From IMG/VR virus record IMGVR_UViG_3300033143_000669, positions 1-30,900 of that record: 30,900 nucleotides of DNA; one strand, 5' to 3'. Numbering within the stretch: position 1 is the first letter of the stretch; every line of letters starts with the position of its first letter. The notes beneath the pieces were generated by a model. The model had not been told where the DNA came from. It ran no database searches and saw only the letters and a program-made list of their open reading frames with translations. Positions 1-7,107 of the stretch are shown piece after piece. Made by a program: the position numbers and the translations under genes. This DNA comes from a virus.

Positions 1-154
1 CTTGTATGCACTAAGACGATATAGTGACACCAAGCGTGAAGTAAGACAAGAGTGTTGCGACTTCAACACATAAGCACGACATGAGGGCAGGGAGCCTGAA
101 TGAAATTAACAGGGCTAACCTATATTAACTAATCATAACTAAAGAGTAACTATT
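1..154 (+). other. Leader upstream of first RNA polymerase gene
   Basis: No gene is seen here. Two hairpins can be drawn: GTGTTG at 52-57 with CAACAC at 64-69, and AGCCTG at 93-98 with CAGGGCT at 110-116 (one bulge). The last 40 bases are AT-rich and hold a weak AAAGAG ribosome binding site before the ATG at 155. It resembles the tail of the structured intergenic blocks found later in the window, but is cut by the window edge. Confidence 0.4.
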
Positions 155-2137
155 ATGAACAATGTAACAATCGAAGCAGTAAACATCAATGACGTTAACA
201 AATCAGCTATCCTGTCTACAGTGGCAAGTGAGCTGTTTCACAAAGGACTCAATCCACGTATTGCACTCATAACGGCTACAGCCTACATAGGTGCTATGGA
301 GTACTTGGATGACACTGACATGTTCATTGAGGCCTTCGTTGATGGTCTTGAGATAACTGAACTGTCTATCAAGGGTATGGATACACCGGATGATGCAATG
401 GATGTACAGGAGATAGTTGATGCACTAACAGCTGCCCAATACCTGGAAGAGGCCTTCCTAGTACCGGATGGTGATTCAACACATATTCCTGGCTTACGCA
501 TACAGGAGTTACTGGAACTAAGGCAGGAAGCATATGCTCCACCACTAGCAATGGATGGCATAACACGTAAGTTTGGTTATGCACCTACCAAGTACTCTGA
601 ACTGTTTAAAGAGGCTATTCATGCTCTTGAAGACACCAAGTACACAGTTGATGATACAATGATGTCAATTGCCTTACGTGTACTAGCTAAGACTGACAAG
701 GATGATGAAGAGGGTTATGTAATACGTGGCTGTGAGAAGATGGACAGTGATGATGCATACGTATCTGAGTTCAAAGGTGATACACGAGGTCGTATGTACC
801 AAGCATCATGTCATGGTCCGAATGGCCAGGCTAGTGACCGTAGTAGAGCATTGATGGACTTGTATGGTGTTAAGATGGATTACGATGCAAAGGATGCAAT
901 GGAAGTACTCAAGCATGAGATGAGTGATATGGTGTCTATTAAGGATAGACAGGCACGAGGTAGATTAGTGCAAGAGGCATGTCAGCATCCAGTTGACTTC
1001 ATCATCAAGCACGAAGATGGTGAGCTTTGTGTTAAGAAGCCTTGGTCATTTGTTAAGGCTGCAAAGACCTTAGCTGCTCTTCATAATCACATACACTATG
1101 ATTGTGTTAAGCCTTACATTGGAATGGCATTCGGTTATGATGCTAAATGTTCTGGTCCTCAACTGGGTTCTTTGATGGTTGGTGATGGTGACTTAGCTGC
1201 TGCTTGTGGGTTCTCAATGAAGCAGATAGAGGATGCATATCATCGTTGTATCAACTACTGTGACGCTGCTGGGTTTCATGGATTGACTAGAGAGTTGATT
1301 AAGAAGCCATTCATGGGTATCTTTTACGGTCAAGGCTGGATGGCTTTCATGAATCCAGATGAGCTTGAGAAGAACATGGGCAAGGCTGCTAGTCATGCAC
1401 TGTGGGTTGCTCTACATGGTGAGGAGATACTGGGCAATGAGAACAGAGCCAAGGAGTTTCATAAGGCAGTAACAGCATCATTTGGTGCTAAGATGATTTC
1501 CGTAAGGAATGCTATGAAGTCTTATACAAATAAGATTGAAGGCAAGGTAAGTCATCTACTACCTGATGGGTTTAAGGTTGCTATGAACTACAAGATGAAG
1601 GTTAACATCCTGGGTGAGTTGATGGACTTTGATACTGAAAAGCATGATGTGTTCCTACGAAACAACGTAGAGTCATACAAGTTTATCAATATGCAGATGA
1701 ACACTCAGACAGTTAATACCTCTGACTTTGTACGTAATGGCTTCGTTAACATGGTACAGGGAGTTGATGGGTTGATTGCTCGGTTGATAGTTGTTCACTG
1801 TAAGCGGTTAGGAGCTAAGCATATCATTGCTGTTCATGACTGTTTCAGAGTATCAGTGCATGACTTGGGCTTACTTAGGCAAGCAATCAAGAATGCATAC
1901 CGTGACCTGTTTGGTTCACTGAAGAATGTAGCAACTGATGACTTACCAGAAGGTACAGACATCCTGGGCTTATACTTCGATGGTATCAACAATCAACTGA
2001 AGCCTGAGAACTTTGATGATGCAATTGATATTAGTCAGTTCTTCACTTCAGGTACTCGTAGGCTCCAGAAGATACGTGGTGAGAAGGTTAATCACCTTAT
2101 CAGTGCATTAGGTCAGACTTACTACTTTGATAAGTAA
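155..2137 (+). CDS. Divergent single-subunit (T7-like) DNA-dependent RNA polymerase
   Basis: A 660-residue phage RNA polymerase of the T7/mitochondrial fold, expected to transcribe phage promoters. Visible motifs: DTRGRMY at 209-215 (T7 DxRGRxY), motif A YDAKCSGPQ with catalytic Asp 329 (T7 D537), motif B with Lys 383/384 and Tyr 391-Gly 392 in FYG (T7 K631, Y639-G640), and motif C VHDCF with His 561-Asp 562 (T7 H811-D812). It is about 220 residues shorter than T7 RNA polymerase, so the N-terminal promoter-binding domain must be reduced or different. It is very divergent from the second polymerase at 28233-30089, sharing little beyond the motifs. The start follows a weak AAAGAG. Catalytic fold is confident; promoter specificity and timing are unknown. 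Confidence 0.85.
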   Translation: MNNVTIEAVNINDVNKSAILSTVASELFHKGLNPRIALITATAYIGAMEYLDDTDMFIEAFVDGLEITELSIKGMDTPDDAMDVQEIVDALTAAQYLEEAFLVPDGDSTHIPGLRIQELLELRQEAYAPPLAMDGITRKFGYAPTKYSELFKEAIHALEDTKYTVDDTMMSIALRVLAKTDKDDEEGYVIRGCEKMDSDDAYVSEFKGDTRGRMYQASCHGPNGQASDRSRALMDLYGVKMDYDAKDAMEVLKHEMSDMVSIKDRQARGRLVQEACQHPVDFIIKHEDGELCVKKPWSFVKAAKTLAALHNHIHYDCVKPYIGMAFGYDAKCSGPQLGSLMVGDGDLAAACGFSMKQIEDAYHRCINYCDAAGFHGLTRELIKKPFMGIFYGQGWMAFMNPDELEKNMGKAASHALWVALHGEEILGNENRAKEFHKAVTASFGAKMISVRNAMKSYTNKIEGKVSHLLPDGFKVAMNYKMKVNILGELMDFDTEKHDVFLRNNVESYKFINMQMNTQTVNTSDFVRNGFVNMVQGVDGLIARLIVVHCKRLGAKHIIAVHDCFRVSVHDLGLLRQAIKNAYRDLFGSLKNVATDDLPEGTDILGLYFDGINNQLKPENFDDAIDISQFFTSGTRRLQKIRGEKVNHLISALGQTYYFDK

Positions 2138-2473
2138 GTAGGGCTTGGGAGGTAATTAGGCTAAGGAAGGCCTTACAATAGGGAGAAGGGCGATAGCCCA
2201 ATAGCATACCAATACCTGGGTTTCGCAGGAGTCTTGGGCGTTCCGGTAATATACCACTAGTTAGGACCTGATGACTTTACTATGAGAGGTCTCGCTACGC
2301 TCAACAGTCGTCGTTCCTCCTCAGGTAAAGCCAAACCCTAGTTAATCACAATAGGCCTCATCAGATTCTAAAAAGAAACTATACATATCTATCTAGGGAG
2401 ACTAGTTTAAGGGCTGAAGAGAACAGGTAAGGCTGTTCTGGCTCTGGTCTAACCTATTTAGTACACTTTAGAC

Positions 2474-2670
2474 CTGTCGAGAACCTTGACAAGGCCTGTC
2501 GGAATACTTAACTAGTCTGTCGAGAACCTTTACAGGTCTGGCTTGCTGTCGAGATTCTTAACAGTTCTGGTCGCGGGTCTGAGGCTGGCAGGCAGGTAAG
2601 GCCTAACAAGTCATTATGAGTTCTTATAGGACGGGTAGGACTGATTAGGTCTGTCGGGATACTTAACAGG
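2474..2670 (+). repeat. Five direct copies of a 19-bp element, CTGTCGRGAWNCTTNACAG-like
   Basis: Copies start at 2474, 2496, 2517, 2546 and 2651, all in the same orientation, at 22, 21, 29 and 105 base spacing. Four copies keep CTGTCGRGA-n-CTT-n-ACA; the copy at 2496 ends ACTA. The outer CTGT and ACAG are complementary in copies 3, 4 and 5, so each could be a small hairpin in RNA or a partly symmetrical protein site in DNA. A weaker relative (CCTGTTGAGGGTT) lies near 2792. Possible roles are iterons of an origin, an operator array or phage RNA-polymerase promoters; the sequence does not decide. Confidence 0.7.
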
Positions 2671-2817
2671 CTGGACAGTGCATTGTGAGTGCGCTTTGAC
2701 TACCTTTTATGCTTCGCTTTCTTGTAGGTATCAGGTGAGTCATGTCTATCCTGTTAAGCTTTCTCAAACCCTATTTAGGTACATGTCTATGACCTGTTGA
2801 GGGTTGTGGTATTTACT

Positions 2818-2843
2818 ATGAATCTTGCTAGGTACACTAGCTA
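2818..2843 (+). repeat. 26-bp leader repeat, copy 1 (hairpin without SD)
   Basis: Matches 3234-3259 at 23 of 26 positions. GCTAG and CTAGC form a 5-bp stem around the loop GTACA. The gene that follows (2860) uses a separate GGAG. Confidence 0.7.
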
Positions 2844-2859
2844 ATAACCGGAGAATAAC

Positions 2860-3006
2860 ATGAATGTAACAAGTAAACTACTGGCTGTGGATTGTCAGTA
2901 TAAAGAGAAAACATATACCTTCTACGTGCAACAATGTAGTGTACGTGGCTTGGAACCCTTAACTGAACGTGACTACATTACCCTTGGTAACAACTGTGAT
3001 GTTTAG
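2860..3006 (+). CDS. Small hypothetical protein, 48 aa
   Basis: ATG preceded by CCGGAG at 7-base spacing, the first gene after structured block 1. The 48-residue product is soluble-looking, with three cysteines (12, 26, 46) and no family I recognise. Its last codons overlap the next gene's ATG at 2999. Support is the strong ribosome binding site and tight packing only. Confidence 0.6.
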   Translation: MNVTSKLLAVDCQYKEKTYTFYVQQCSVRGLEPLTERDYITLGNNCDV

Positions 3007-3127
3007 TGAATTCCTTAGAGTTATAGGTTGGCCAATGGCAGTAGTTATGATACTATCAATAGCCATATCAATTTCTACTATGCTATTGATAGTCTTAGCA
3101 CTGTTTAAATATGTGTTCGGAAGTTAA
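2999..3127 (+). CDS. Small single-span membrane protein, 42 aa
   Basis: Begins inside the last codons of the preceding gene (8-base overlap), suggesting translational coupling, since no clear Shine-Dalgarno is present. A hydrophobic stretch at about residues 13-37 (AVVMILSIAISISTMLLIVL) predicts one membrane span. Function unknown. It is the first of a series of very small membrane proteins in this accessory region. Confidence 0.5.
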   Translation: MFSEFLRVIGWPMAVVMILSIAISISTMLLIVLALFKYVFGS

Positions 3128-3129
3128 CT

Positions 3130-3237
3130 ATGAAGTATGAGCTTGAAAGTGTTGCCAACTACTACGTGGGTGCTGTTATTAAATGCCTGTTCGTAGCTGT
3201 TGGTCTTATTATGGTACTTGCACTGTTTGTATCATGA
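3130..3237 (+). CDS. Small single-span membrane protein, 35 aa
   Basis: Starts two bases after the previous stop, so probably coupled to it. Residues 1-10 are polar and residues 12-35 hydrophobic (ending LIMVLALFVS), predicting a single C-terminal membrane span. No family recognised. Overlaps the first bases of leader repeat copy 2. Confidence 0.5.
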   Translation: MKYELESVANYYVGAVIKCLFVAVGLIMVLALFVS

Positions 3238-3259
3238 ATCTTGCTAGGAGGACTAGCTA
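3234..3259 (+). promoter_or_regulatory. 26-bp leader repeat, copy 2: ribosome binding site in hairpin loop
   Basis: Same element as 2818-2843. Here the 5-bp GCTAG/CTAGC stem holds GAGGA in its loop, which is the Shine-Dalgarno of the gene starting at 3259. The stem ends right at that start codon, so it could present or regulate the ribosome binding site. Confidence 0.6.
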
Positions 3260-3750
3260 TGCAAAGAAGAGTATTACATGCTGACAAGATGGTTGCTGTA
3301 AAAGAGTTGACTGCCTTTATGGTATCAACAGCTGGTATACTATCTAAATCTGGCTGGACTTGGTATGCATCTGGTGACAGAGCTATTACTGAATCATTTA
3401 CAGCTTTGAAAAAGTGTGGTAATTCGTTACCAATATCTATCTATGGTAGTGAGGGCACTGTCTATGGTGACAGGTTCATCAACAGCCTTAACAGGTTCTG
3501 GCACGATGTTACACACTTACAACTAGACTTAGGTTATTCTCTTGAAGAAGAGTACAAAGTAATCAGGTCTCAACTAACTGTTATGGAACTACATGGTTTA
3601 TCACCGCTTGCAAGAGAAATCTTTTGGTGTGACATGTGGGGCCAAGCACTCTACTATGACCGTTATTGCTCATTTGTAGAGAACCAAAATGCCTTCGTGG
3701 ACAGTTGTCTACGTCATGGTATAACAACGGCTACTATAGCCAAACATTAA
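3259..3750 (+). CDS. Hypothetical protein, 163 aa
   Basis: The ATG at 3259 is chosen because AGGAGGA lies just upstream; an in-frame TTG at 3241 would put the ribosome binding site inside the gene. The product (MQRRVLHADK...) is a soluble, tryptophan- and tyrosine-rich protein without a motif I recognise. It sits among accessory genes between structured blocks 1 and 2. Confidence 0.65.
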   Translation: MQRRVLHADKMVAVKELTAFMVSTAGILSKSGWTWYASGDRAITESFTALKKCGNSLPISIYGSEGTVYGDRFINSLNRFWHDVTHLQLDLGYSLEEEYKVIRSQLTVMELHGLSPLAREIFWCDMWGQALYYDRYCSFVENQNAFVDSCLRHGITTATIAKH

Positions 3751-3788
3751 TCTATCATAACTATTATTATTCTATTGGAGAATTACAA

Positions 3789-4241
3789 ATGACTTTACTT
3801 ACATCTTTATCAACAATGAAACGTGCCTCTGCTAATGAGCATGTTGCTAAGATTGAAATGACACCTACACAGATTGAACAAATGTCTGTTAAGCTTAAAG
3901 CACAAAACCGTATGAACGTGTACCCTAACCGCTTTGATGTTGCTGTACCTTTTCGTGTACAGACTCGCAAAGGCTCTGGTAAATCAGCCGTATTTACACA
4001 ACGTGGCTACTTCACAAATGTAGATGTTGCATCTGCTGTTGGTACTATCTGTTCTAAAGCTCTATATGCTGACAAAGCACTGGCTGGTGAATTCGACCCT
4101 GCTGTTGTTGAAGTACACCCAGAGTTCATAGCATGGTTAGCTGATGACCGTAACCAGGAGATTATTGCGATGGCTGAAGGTGGTACTGTTACAACTGTTG
4201 CCGGTACTACTCAGGAAACAGCTGAAGTTCCTGACTTCTAA
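3789..4241 (+). CDS. Hypothetical protein with acidic C-terminal tail ending EVPDF, 150 aa
   Basis: The ATG at 3789 follows TTGGAG at good spacing; a longer in-frame reading from 3666 would overlap the preceding gene. The body has a basic segment (RVQTRKGSGKSAVFTQRGYF, near residues 57-76) and a C-terminal threonine/acid-rich tail ending in Phe. The small acidic tail with terminal Phe recalls phage SSB-type protein-interaction tails and is shared in style with the genes at 10857 and 23544. A nucleic-acid-binding role is only a suggestion. Confidence 0.7.
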   Translation: MTLLTSLSTMKRASANEHVAKIEMTPTQIEQMSVKLKAQNRMNVYPNRFDVAVPFRVQTRKGSGKSAVFTQRGYFTNVDVASAVGTICSKALYADKALAGEFDPAVVEVHPEFIAWLADDRNQEIIAMAEGGTVTTVAGTTQETAEVPDF

Positions 4242-4324
4242 TGAATGCGTTCTGCGTATTCTGTAAATGGTTTATGTTAGTTGGCGTACCAATAGGTATT
4301 TGCCTGATTGTATACATAAGCTGA
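4241..4324 (+). CDS. Tiny membrane peptide, 27 aa
   Basis: The ATG shares its A with the stop of the preceding gene (TAATG), an arrangement used for translational coupling. The peptide has a hydrophobic stretch at about 10-26 (FMLVGVPIGICLIVYI) and is followed six bases later by a terminator hairpin, so it would be the last gene of this transcript. Function unknown. Confidence 0.45.
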   Translation: MNAFCVFCKWFMLVGVPIGICLIVYIS

Positions 4325-4329
4325 CCAAT

Positions 4330-4363
4330 AGCCTTGCCCAGTACATCGGGTGAGGCTTTCTTG
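4330..4363 (+). terminator. Intrinsic-terminator-like hairpin
   Basis: AGCCT 4330-4334 pairs with AGGCT 4353-4357 and CCC 4337-4339 with GGG 4348-4350, separated by a TG/TG internal loop; then TTCTT. The 15 bases GGCTTTCTTGGTAAG (4354-4368) recur exactly after the hairpin at 8195. Confidence 0.6.
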
Positions 4364-5014
4364 GTAAGCCTTTAACGTGAAGGTACAAAATCCATATCCT
4401 AGTTAAATTAAGCGAACGCGGAGGGCTAAGCACCGATATGTGCGGATAGCATAGGAATGGTAATGTTAGGAGTCGCAGAAATAACTGTACCCAATCAGGG
4501 AGTATAGCCCTGTTCGATTTCATTATGTTTAGCCTCAATGACCCAGTGCGACTTGCACAGTGTAGAGGCACTTTATTAAGATACACCCTTCTTACGGTGA
4601 CTAACTTGTATTACGCTAAAACCAGAGCAAAGTTAGATGAGGCAGACCCTCTGTGGGTGTATCTATTTATTATGTAGGTTACTAACATCTAGTACTATTT
4701 AGCCCACAGCGGAGCTAGACTGGTATGGTGAAGATGTTAGAAGTGGGCCTCTGTTATCTGGGTAATGATAACAAGCTCTGGGTGCAGTTCCCGAACCTAC
4801 CCCAATTCAAGGGTACTAAGCACACCTGTTAGGCTGACTGGTCTGGAAAGACTATTAGCAGCAACGTGCCAGTTATGTGTGGTAAAACTACTTACTCAAG
4901 GGTAAGCGGAGGAGGATGGCCTTCCATAGCAAGTAAGGTGCCAAGGGTTGACCTTGGTTAAATGTATTGGTGGACAATGCAGCCTAACCTAATTATTATT
5001 AACCGGAGAGAACA
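4364..5014 (+). ncRNA. Structured non-coding block 2 with 10-bp closing stem and H-type pseudoknot
   Basis: No convincing gene on either strand. Perfect pairings: AGATACACCC 4579-4588 with 4655-4664 (10 bp), enclosing CTAACTT 4601-4607 with AAGTTAG 4630-4636 (7 bp). Next comes an H-type pseudoknot, CTAACATC 4682-4689 with GATGTTAG 4733-4740 (8 bp) interleaved with GCCCAC 4702-4707 and GTGGGC 4743-4748 (6 bp). Further hairpins are TGTTATC/GATAACA (near 4752-4773) and CCAAGG/CCTTGG (near 4941-4957), plus smaller stems at about 4495-4515. The number and length of perfect stems argue for a folded RNA. No known RNA class recognised. Confidence 0.65.
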
Positions 5015-5188
5015 ATGTCAAAGATTATACAGTTCCACAAGAAGGCACCTGTAGAAAACAAGTGTTCTTTCTGTAATACACCTGAGAGTAAAGTCAAGAA
5101 ATTGATAAGTAATGGCTTAAACAAGTTTATATGTGACAAGTGTATCACTACCTGTAAGAAGTTAATTACAGAAGATATAGTAGCATGA
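5015..5188 (+). CDS. Free-standing ClpX-type C4 zinc-binding domain protein
   Basis: A 57-residue protein that is essentially only the N-terminal zinc-binding domain of the ClpX unfoldase. It has CSFC (Cys 17, 20) and CDKC (Cys 40, 43), with the ClpX-like spacer SKVKKLI and the trailing CITTCKKLI matching the bacterial pattern CSFCGKS...RKLI...CDECVDLC. The AAA+ ATPase that normally follows is absent. In bacteria this domain dimerises and binds adaptors (SspB) and substrates such as lambda O and MuA, so a phage copy could compete with or redirect host ClpXP; this role is inference. GGAGAG precedes the ATG. It is the first gene after structured block 2, and its stop overlaps the next start (ATGA). 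Confidence 0.85.
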   Translation: MSKIIQFHKKAPVENKCSFCNTPESKVKKLISNGLNKFICDKCITTCKKLITEDIVA

Positions 5189-5424
5189 GCCATTTAATGT
5201 CTACCATACGTCAAGGTACTATTAGTGATGCTAACTTGATTAAATGGATACTAAACTACGGACCAGAAGGTTGTTACGAAGGTGATATGCCCAGGGATAG
5301 GATTTGTGGTAACATAGCCAGCCATCATCATGTATGGTGTGCTATTAACTTATTTGAATCTCGTGCTGAGAAGATAGTTCTAACTAAATTTAACAAGGGC
5401 TTTATAAGTCCTCTGAGGCAATAA
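5185..5424 (+). CDS. Hypothetical protein, 79 aa
   Basis: ATGA overlap with the ClpX-domain gene implies coupled translation. The product contains a His-rich/Cys segment (CGNIASHHHVWC, near residues 42-53) that might bind metal, but no family is recognised. An ATG four codons later (5197) is an alternative start. Confidence 0.6.
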   Translation: MSHLMSTIRQGTISDANLIKWILNYGPEGCYEGDMPRDRICGNIASHHHVWCAINLFESRAEKIVLTKFNKGFISPLRQ

Positions 5425-5425
5425 C

Positions 5426-5836
5426 ATGAGTATTACATTCCATTTAACAAGTACTAAAGCAGGTGAGCTACAAGAACGCTACCCTGACCGAGACATGCGC
5501 TTAGTTGATGTCTATACAAACCTGGGAGACTACTTCGAGGACATGGATGACACAGAACATGTATACTCAGGACACTTCTTCACACATGGTGAGGGCTGGT
5601 GTATGACTGAATCAACCATACCTGAAGTTAACATGAGCAACAGCAATGCGCGTTACGTGCTTAATGATATTCTTAACCTCAACACACAAGAACATTGTGG
5701 TGACATAGAAGACCTACACCAGGCTCGTATTAGTTGTATATTACACACTCATCCAAATTGCTACTATGCTATACCAACACTTAAAGATTTATTAACATTA
5801 GCCATAGATAACGGCTGGGGAGTATACTGGGCATGA
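5426..5836 (+). CDS. Hypothetical protein, 136 aa
   Basis: Starts one base after the preceding stop, with GAGG upstream. An acidic soluble protein (MSITFHLTSTKAGELQ...) with several Cys and His in its second half (EHCGD, SCILHTHPNCYY). No family recognised. Ends with an ATGA overlap into the next gene. Confidence 0.65.
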   Translation: MSITFHLTSTKAGELQERYPDRDMRLVDVYTNLGDYFEDMDDTEHVYSGHFFTHGEGWCMTESTIPEVNMSNSNARYVLNDILNLNTQEHCGDIEDLHQARISCILHTHPNCYYAIPTLKDLLTLAIDNGWGVYWA

Positions 5837-6048
5837 ACTACCTTGACAAATACAACAGCATCAGCCAAGCACATAAACTGGCTGTTGATGCTTGGGCCTT
5901 ATCACAATGCTACAAAATGTATGTAGATACCTGTGACCGTGAAGGCACTATACCAGTTACTGAAAAAGTATACAGTAACATGAAAGTTAACCTGGACATT
6001 CAAATGATGAAAGATTGGGATAACCAGCAAGGTGAAAGTGATGACTAG
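5833..6048 (+). CDS. Hypothetical protein, 71 aa
   Basis: Starts in an ATGA overlap with the upstream gene. Predicted mostly helical and soluble with an acidic end (QQGESDD). No motif recognised. Its end overlaps the next ATG at 6041. Confidence 0.6.
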   Translation: MNYLDKYNSISQAHKLAVDAWALSQCYKMYVDTCDREGTIPVTEKVYSNMKVNLDIQMMKDWDNQQGESDD

Positions 6049-6373
6049 GAGTGTACAACATTACTGTACTCGATGTGGCACTAAACACGTCAACCATCCT
6101 GCGTACTGTAAAGCTAAGAAAGTGGCCTCAGTCAAACATGCTGACTATCCAATGTCTCGTCTGAACAAGTCAGAGCCAGAAACAACGCTCATATATGTTT
6201 GGCCTGATGGTGAATGGTGCTACACAGATGAGCTACATGAATACCAAGACAAGTCTGATGACTACTTACTCATACCTGTTGATGCTAGTCTCGATGAAGA
6301 ACAAGTCGGTGTCCTAGTTATGAACACGTACAACCCTAGCCAAACAACATCACACCCTGAGGAACACTACTAA
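6041..6373 (+). CDS. Hypothetical protein with N-terminal zinc-knuckle-like motif, 110 aa
   Basis: The ATG at 6041, overlapping the previous gene's end, is preferred over an in-frame GTG at 6032 because GGTGA sits just upstream. Residues near the start, YCTRCGTKHVNHPAYC, give a CxxC followed by His and Cys that could bind one zinc ion. The rest is acidic. Function unknown; protein or nucleic-acid binding is a guess. Confidence 0.6.
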   Translation: MTRSVQHYCTRCGTKHVNHPAYCKAKKVASVKHADYPMSRLNKSEPETTLIYVWPDGEWCYTDELHEYQDKSDDYLLIPVDASLDEEQVGVLVMNTYNPSQTTSHPEEHY

Positions 6374-6834
6374 TGAAAAAGTACATCTTAATAACAATCT
6401 GGTCCTGCCTCTTAGGATTATTATGTATCTCTGTGGGCAGTCTAAACGCTGCTCCGGACCTATTACTACCTGCATATACCAAACATATACAGTATGACAA
6501 CGAAATAGACTACACTGAGGGATTTGATAATACCTCGATAGGCCTAAACTGGTCTTTCCCTCATGCTGACTTAGGCTCTGCTTATGTATTTAAGAACTCC
6601 CACGATAAACCATCTATATATAACTATGCAATTGGTTATGTAAACCCTACAGGCGTTAAAATGGGTGGTGGAATATTGGCAGCTGTCGGAGGTTATGATG
6701 TTCCTATTATTTTAGGACCTGTCTTCGCTGTAAAATATGGTTGGGTTAGACTTGTCACCACATACCCTATAGGAAAGCTAAATGGTGCTGACTTTGACTT
6801 ACTTAATGTACAATTAATGATACCACTGGAGTAG
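6373..6834 (+). CDS. Secreted protein, probable small outer-membrane beta-barrel, 153 aa
   Basis: The N-terminus is a classical signal peptide: basic MKK, hydrophobic core (ILITIWSCLLGLLCISVG), and a likely cleavage after SLNA before APD at about residue 26. The mature part lacks helical membrane spans and is rich in alternating aromatic/hydrophobic and glycine-rich strands (IGYVNPTGVKMGGGILAAVG, KYGWVRLVTTYPIG), ending in QLMIPLE, compatible with a small beta-barrel. A secreted barrel made during lytic infection could act at the cell surface, for example in superinfection exclusion; that is inference. Shares one base (ATG/TAATG) with the upstream stop. Confidence 0.65.
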   Translation: MKKYILITIWSCLLGLLCISVGSLNAAPDLLLPAYTKHIQYDNEIDYTEGFDNTSIGLNWSFPHADLGSAYVFKNSHDKPSIYNYAIGYVNPTGVKMGGGILAAVGGYDVPIILGPVFAVKYGWVRLVTTYPIGKLNGADFDLLNVQLMIPLE

Positions 6835-6836
6835 AT

Positions 6837-7019
6837 ATGTCACACCCTCAAGAACCTGATAATAGCTGGATAGGCCTTATGCTTGTCGCAGCTCTAATAA
6901 TTGCTATTGCACTTGAACTTTCAGGTGTAGTACGCGCACCTACCAACAAGTCAGAACTCTGTTCATGCATCATCGTACCCATTGACTCAGTTCCTAAACC
7001 TATAACGGAGGAAGCATGA
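6837..7019 (+). CDS. Small single-span membrane protein, 60 aa
   Basis: Starts three bases after the beta-barrel gene with CTGGAG upstream. Residues about 11-30 (WIGLMLVAALIIAIALELSG) form one membrane helix; the following tail has a CSC motif and ends acidic. Function unknown, but its position suggests it acts with the secreted protein before it. Confidence 0.6.
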   Translation: MSHPQEPDNSWIGLMLVAALIIAIALELSGVVRAPTNKSELCSCIIVPIDSVPKPITEEA

Positions 7020-7105
7020 TACCTAAATTTATTAAGTTCGTTCTAATTATCTGGTTACTACTGTTATGTACAAGCATGTACAACATGTTAACCATAGGTA
7101 CATAG
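7016..7105 (+). CDS. Tiny membrane peptide, 29 aa
   Basis: ATGA overlap with the preceding gene, with GGAGGAAGC just upstream as a strong ribosome binding site. Mostly hydrophobic (FIKFVLIIWLLLLC), one predicted span. No family recognised. Confidence 0.5.
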   Translation: MIPKFIKFVLIIWLLLLCTSMYNMLTIGT

Positions 7106-7107
7106 CA

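Larger units (their letters stand above)
2138..2859 (+). ncRNA. Structured non-coding block 1 (candidate phage RNA plus repeat array)
   Basis: No open reading frame of note in 722 bases. Hairpins: TAAGG 2162-2166 with CCTTA 2171-2175, and GGGC-GATA-GCCC at 2188-2199. A possible H-type pseudoknot: ACCTGA 2266-2271 pairs with TCAGGT 2321-2326 while CTTTA 2275-2279 pairs with TAAAG 2326-2330 (the two share base 2326). From 2474 onward lies an array of a 19-base repeat, listed separately. Two related blocks beginning CTATTTAG (about 2453 and 2771) flank that array. TTGACA at 2487-2492 resembles a -35 box but has no good -10 partner. Transcription and boundaries are inferred. Confidence 0.5.

Noticed and set aside
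2487-2516. Host sigma70 promoter using TTGACA in the repeat array
   Set aside because: The hexamer is part of the 19-bp repeat in one copy only and no good -10 follows at 16-18 bases.
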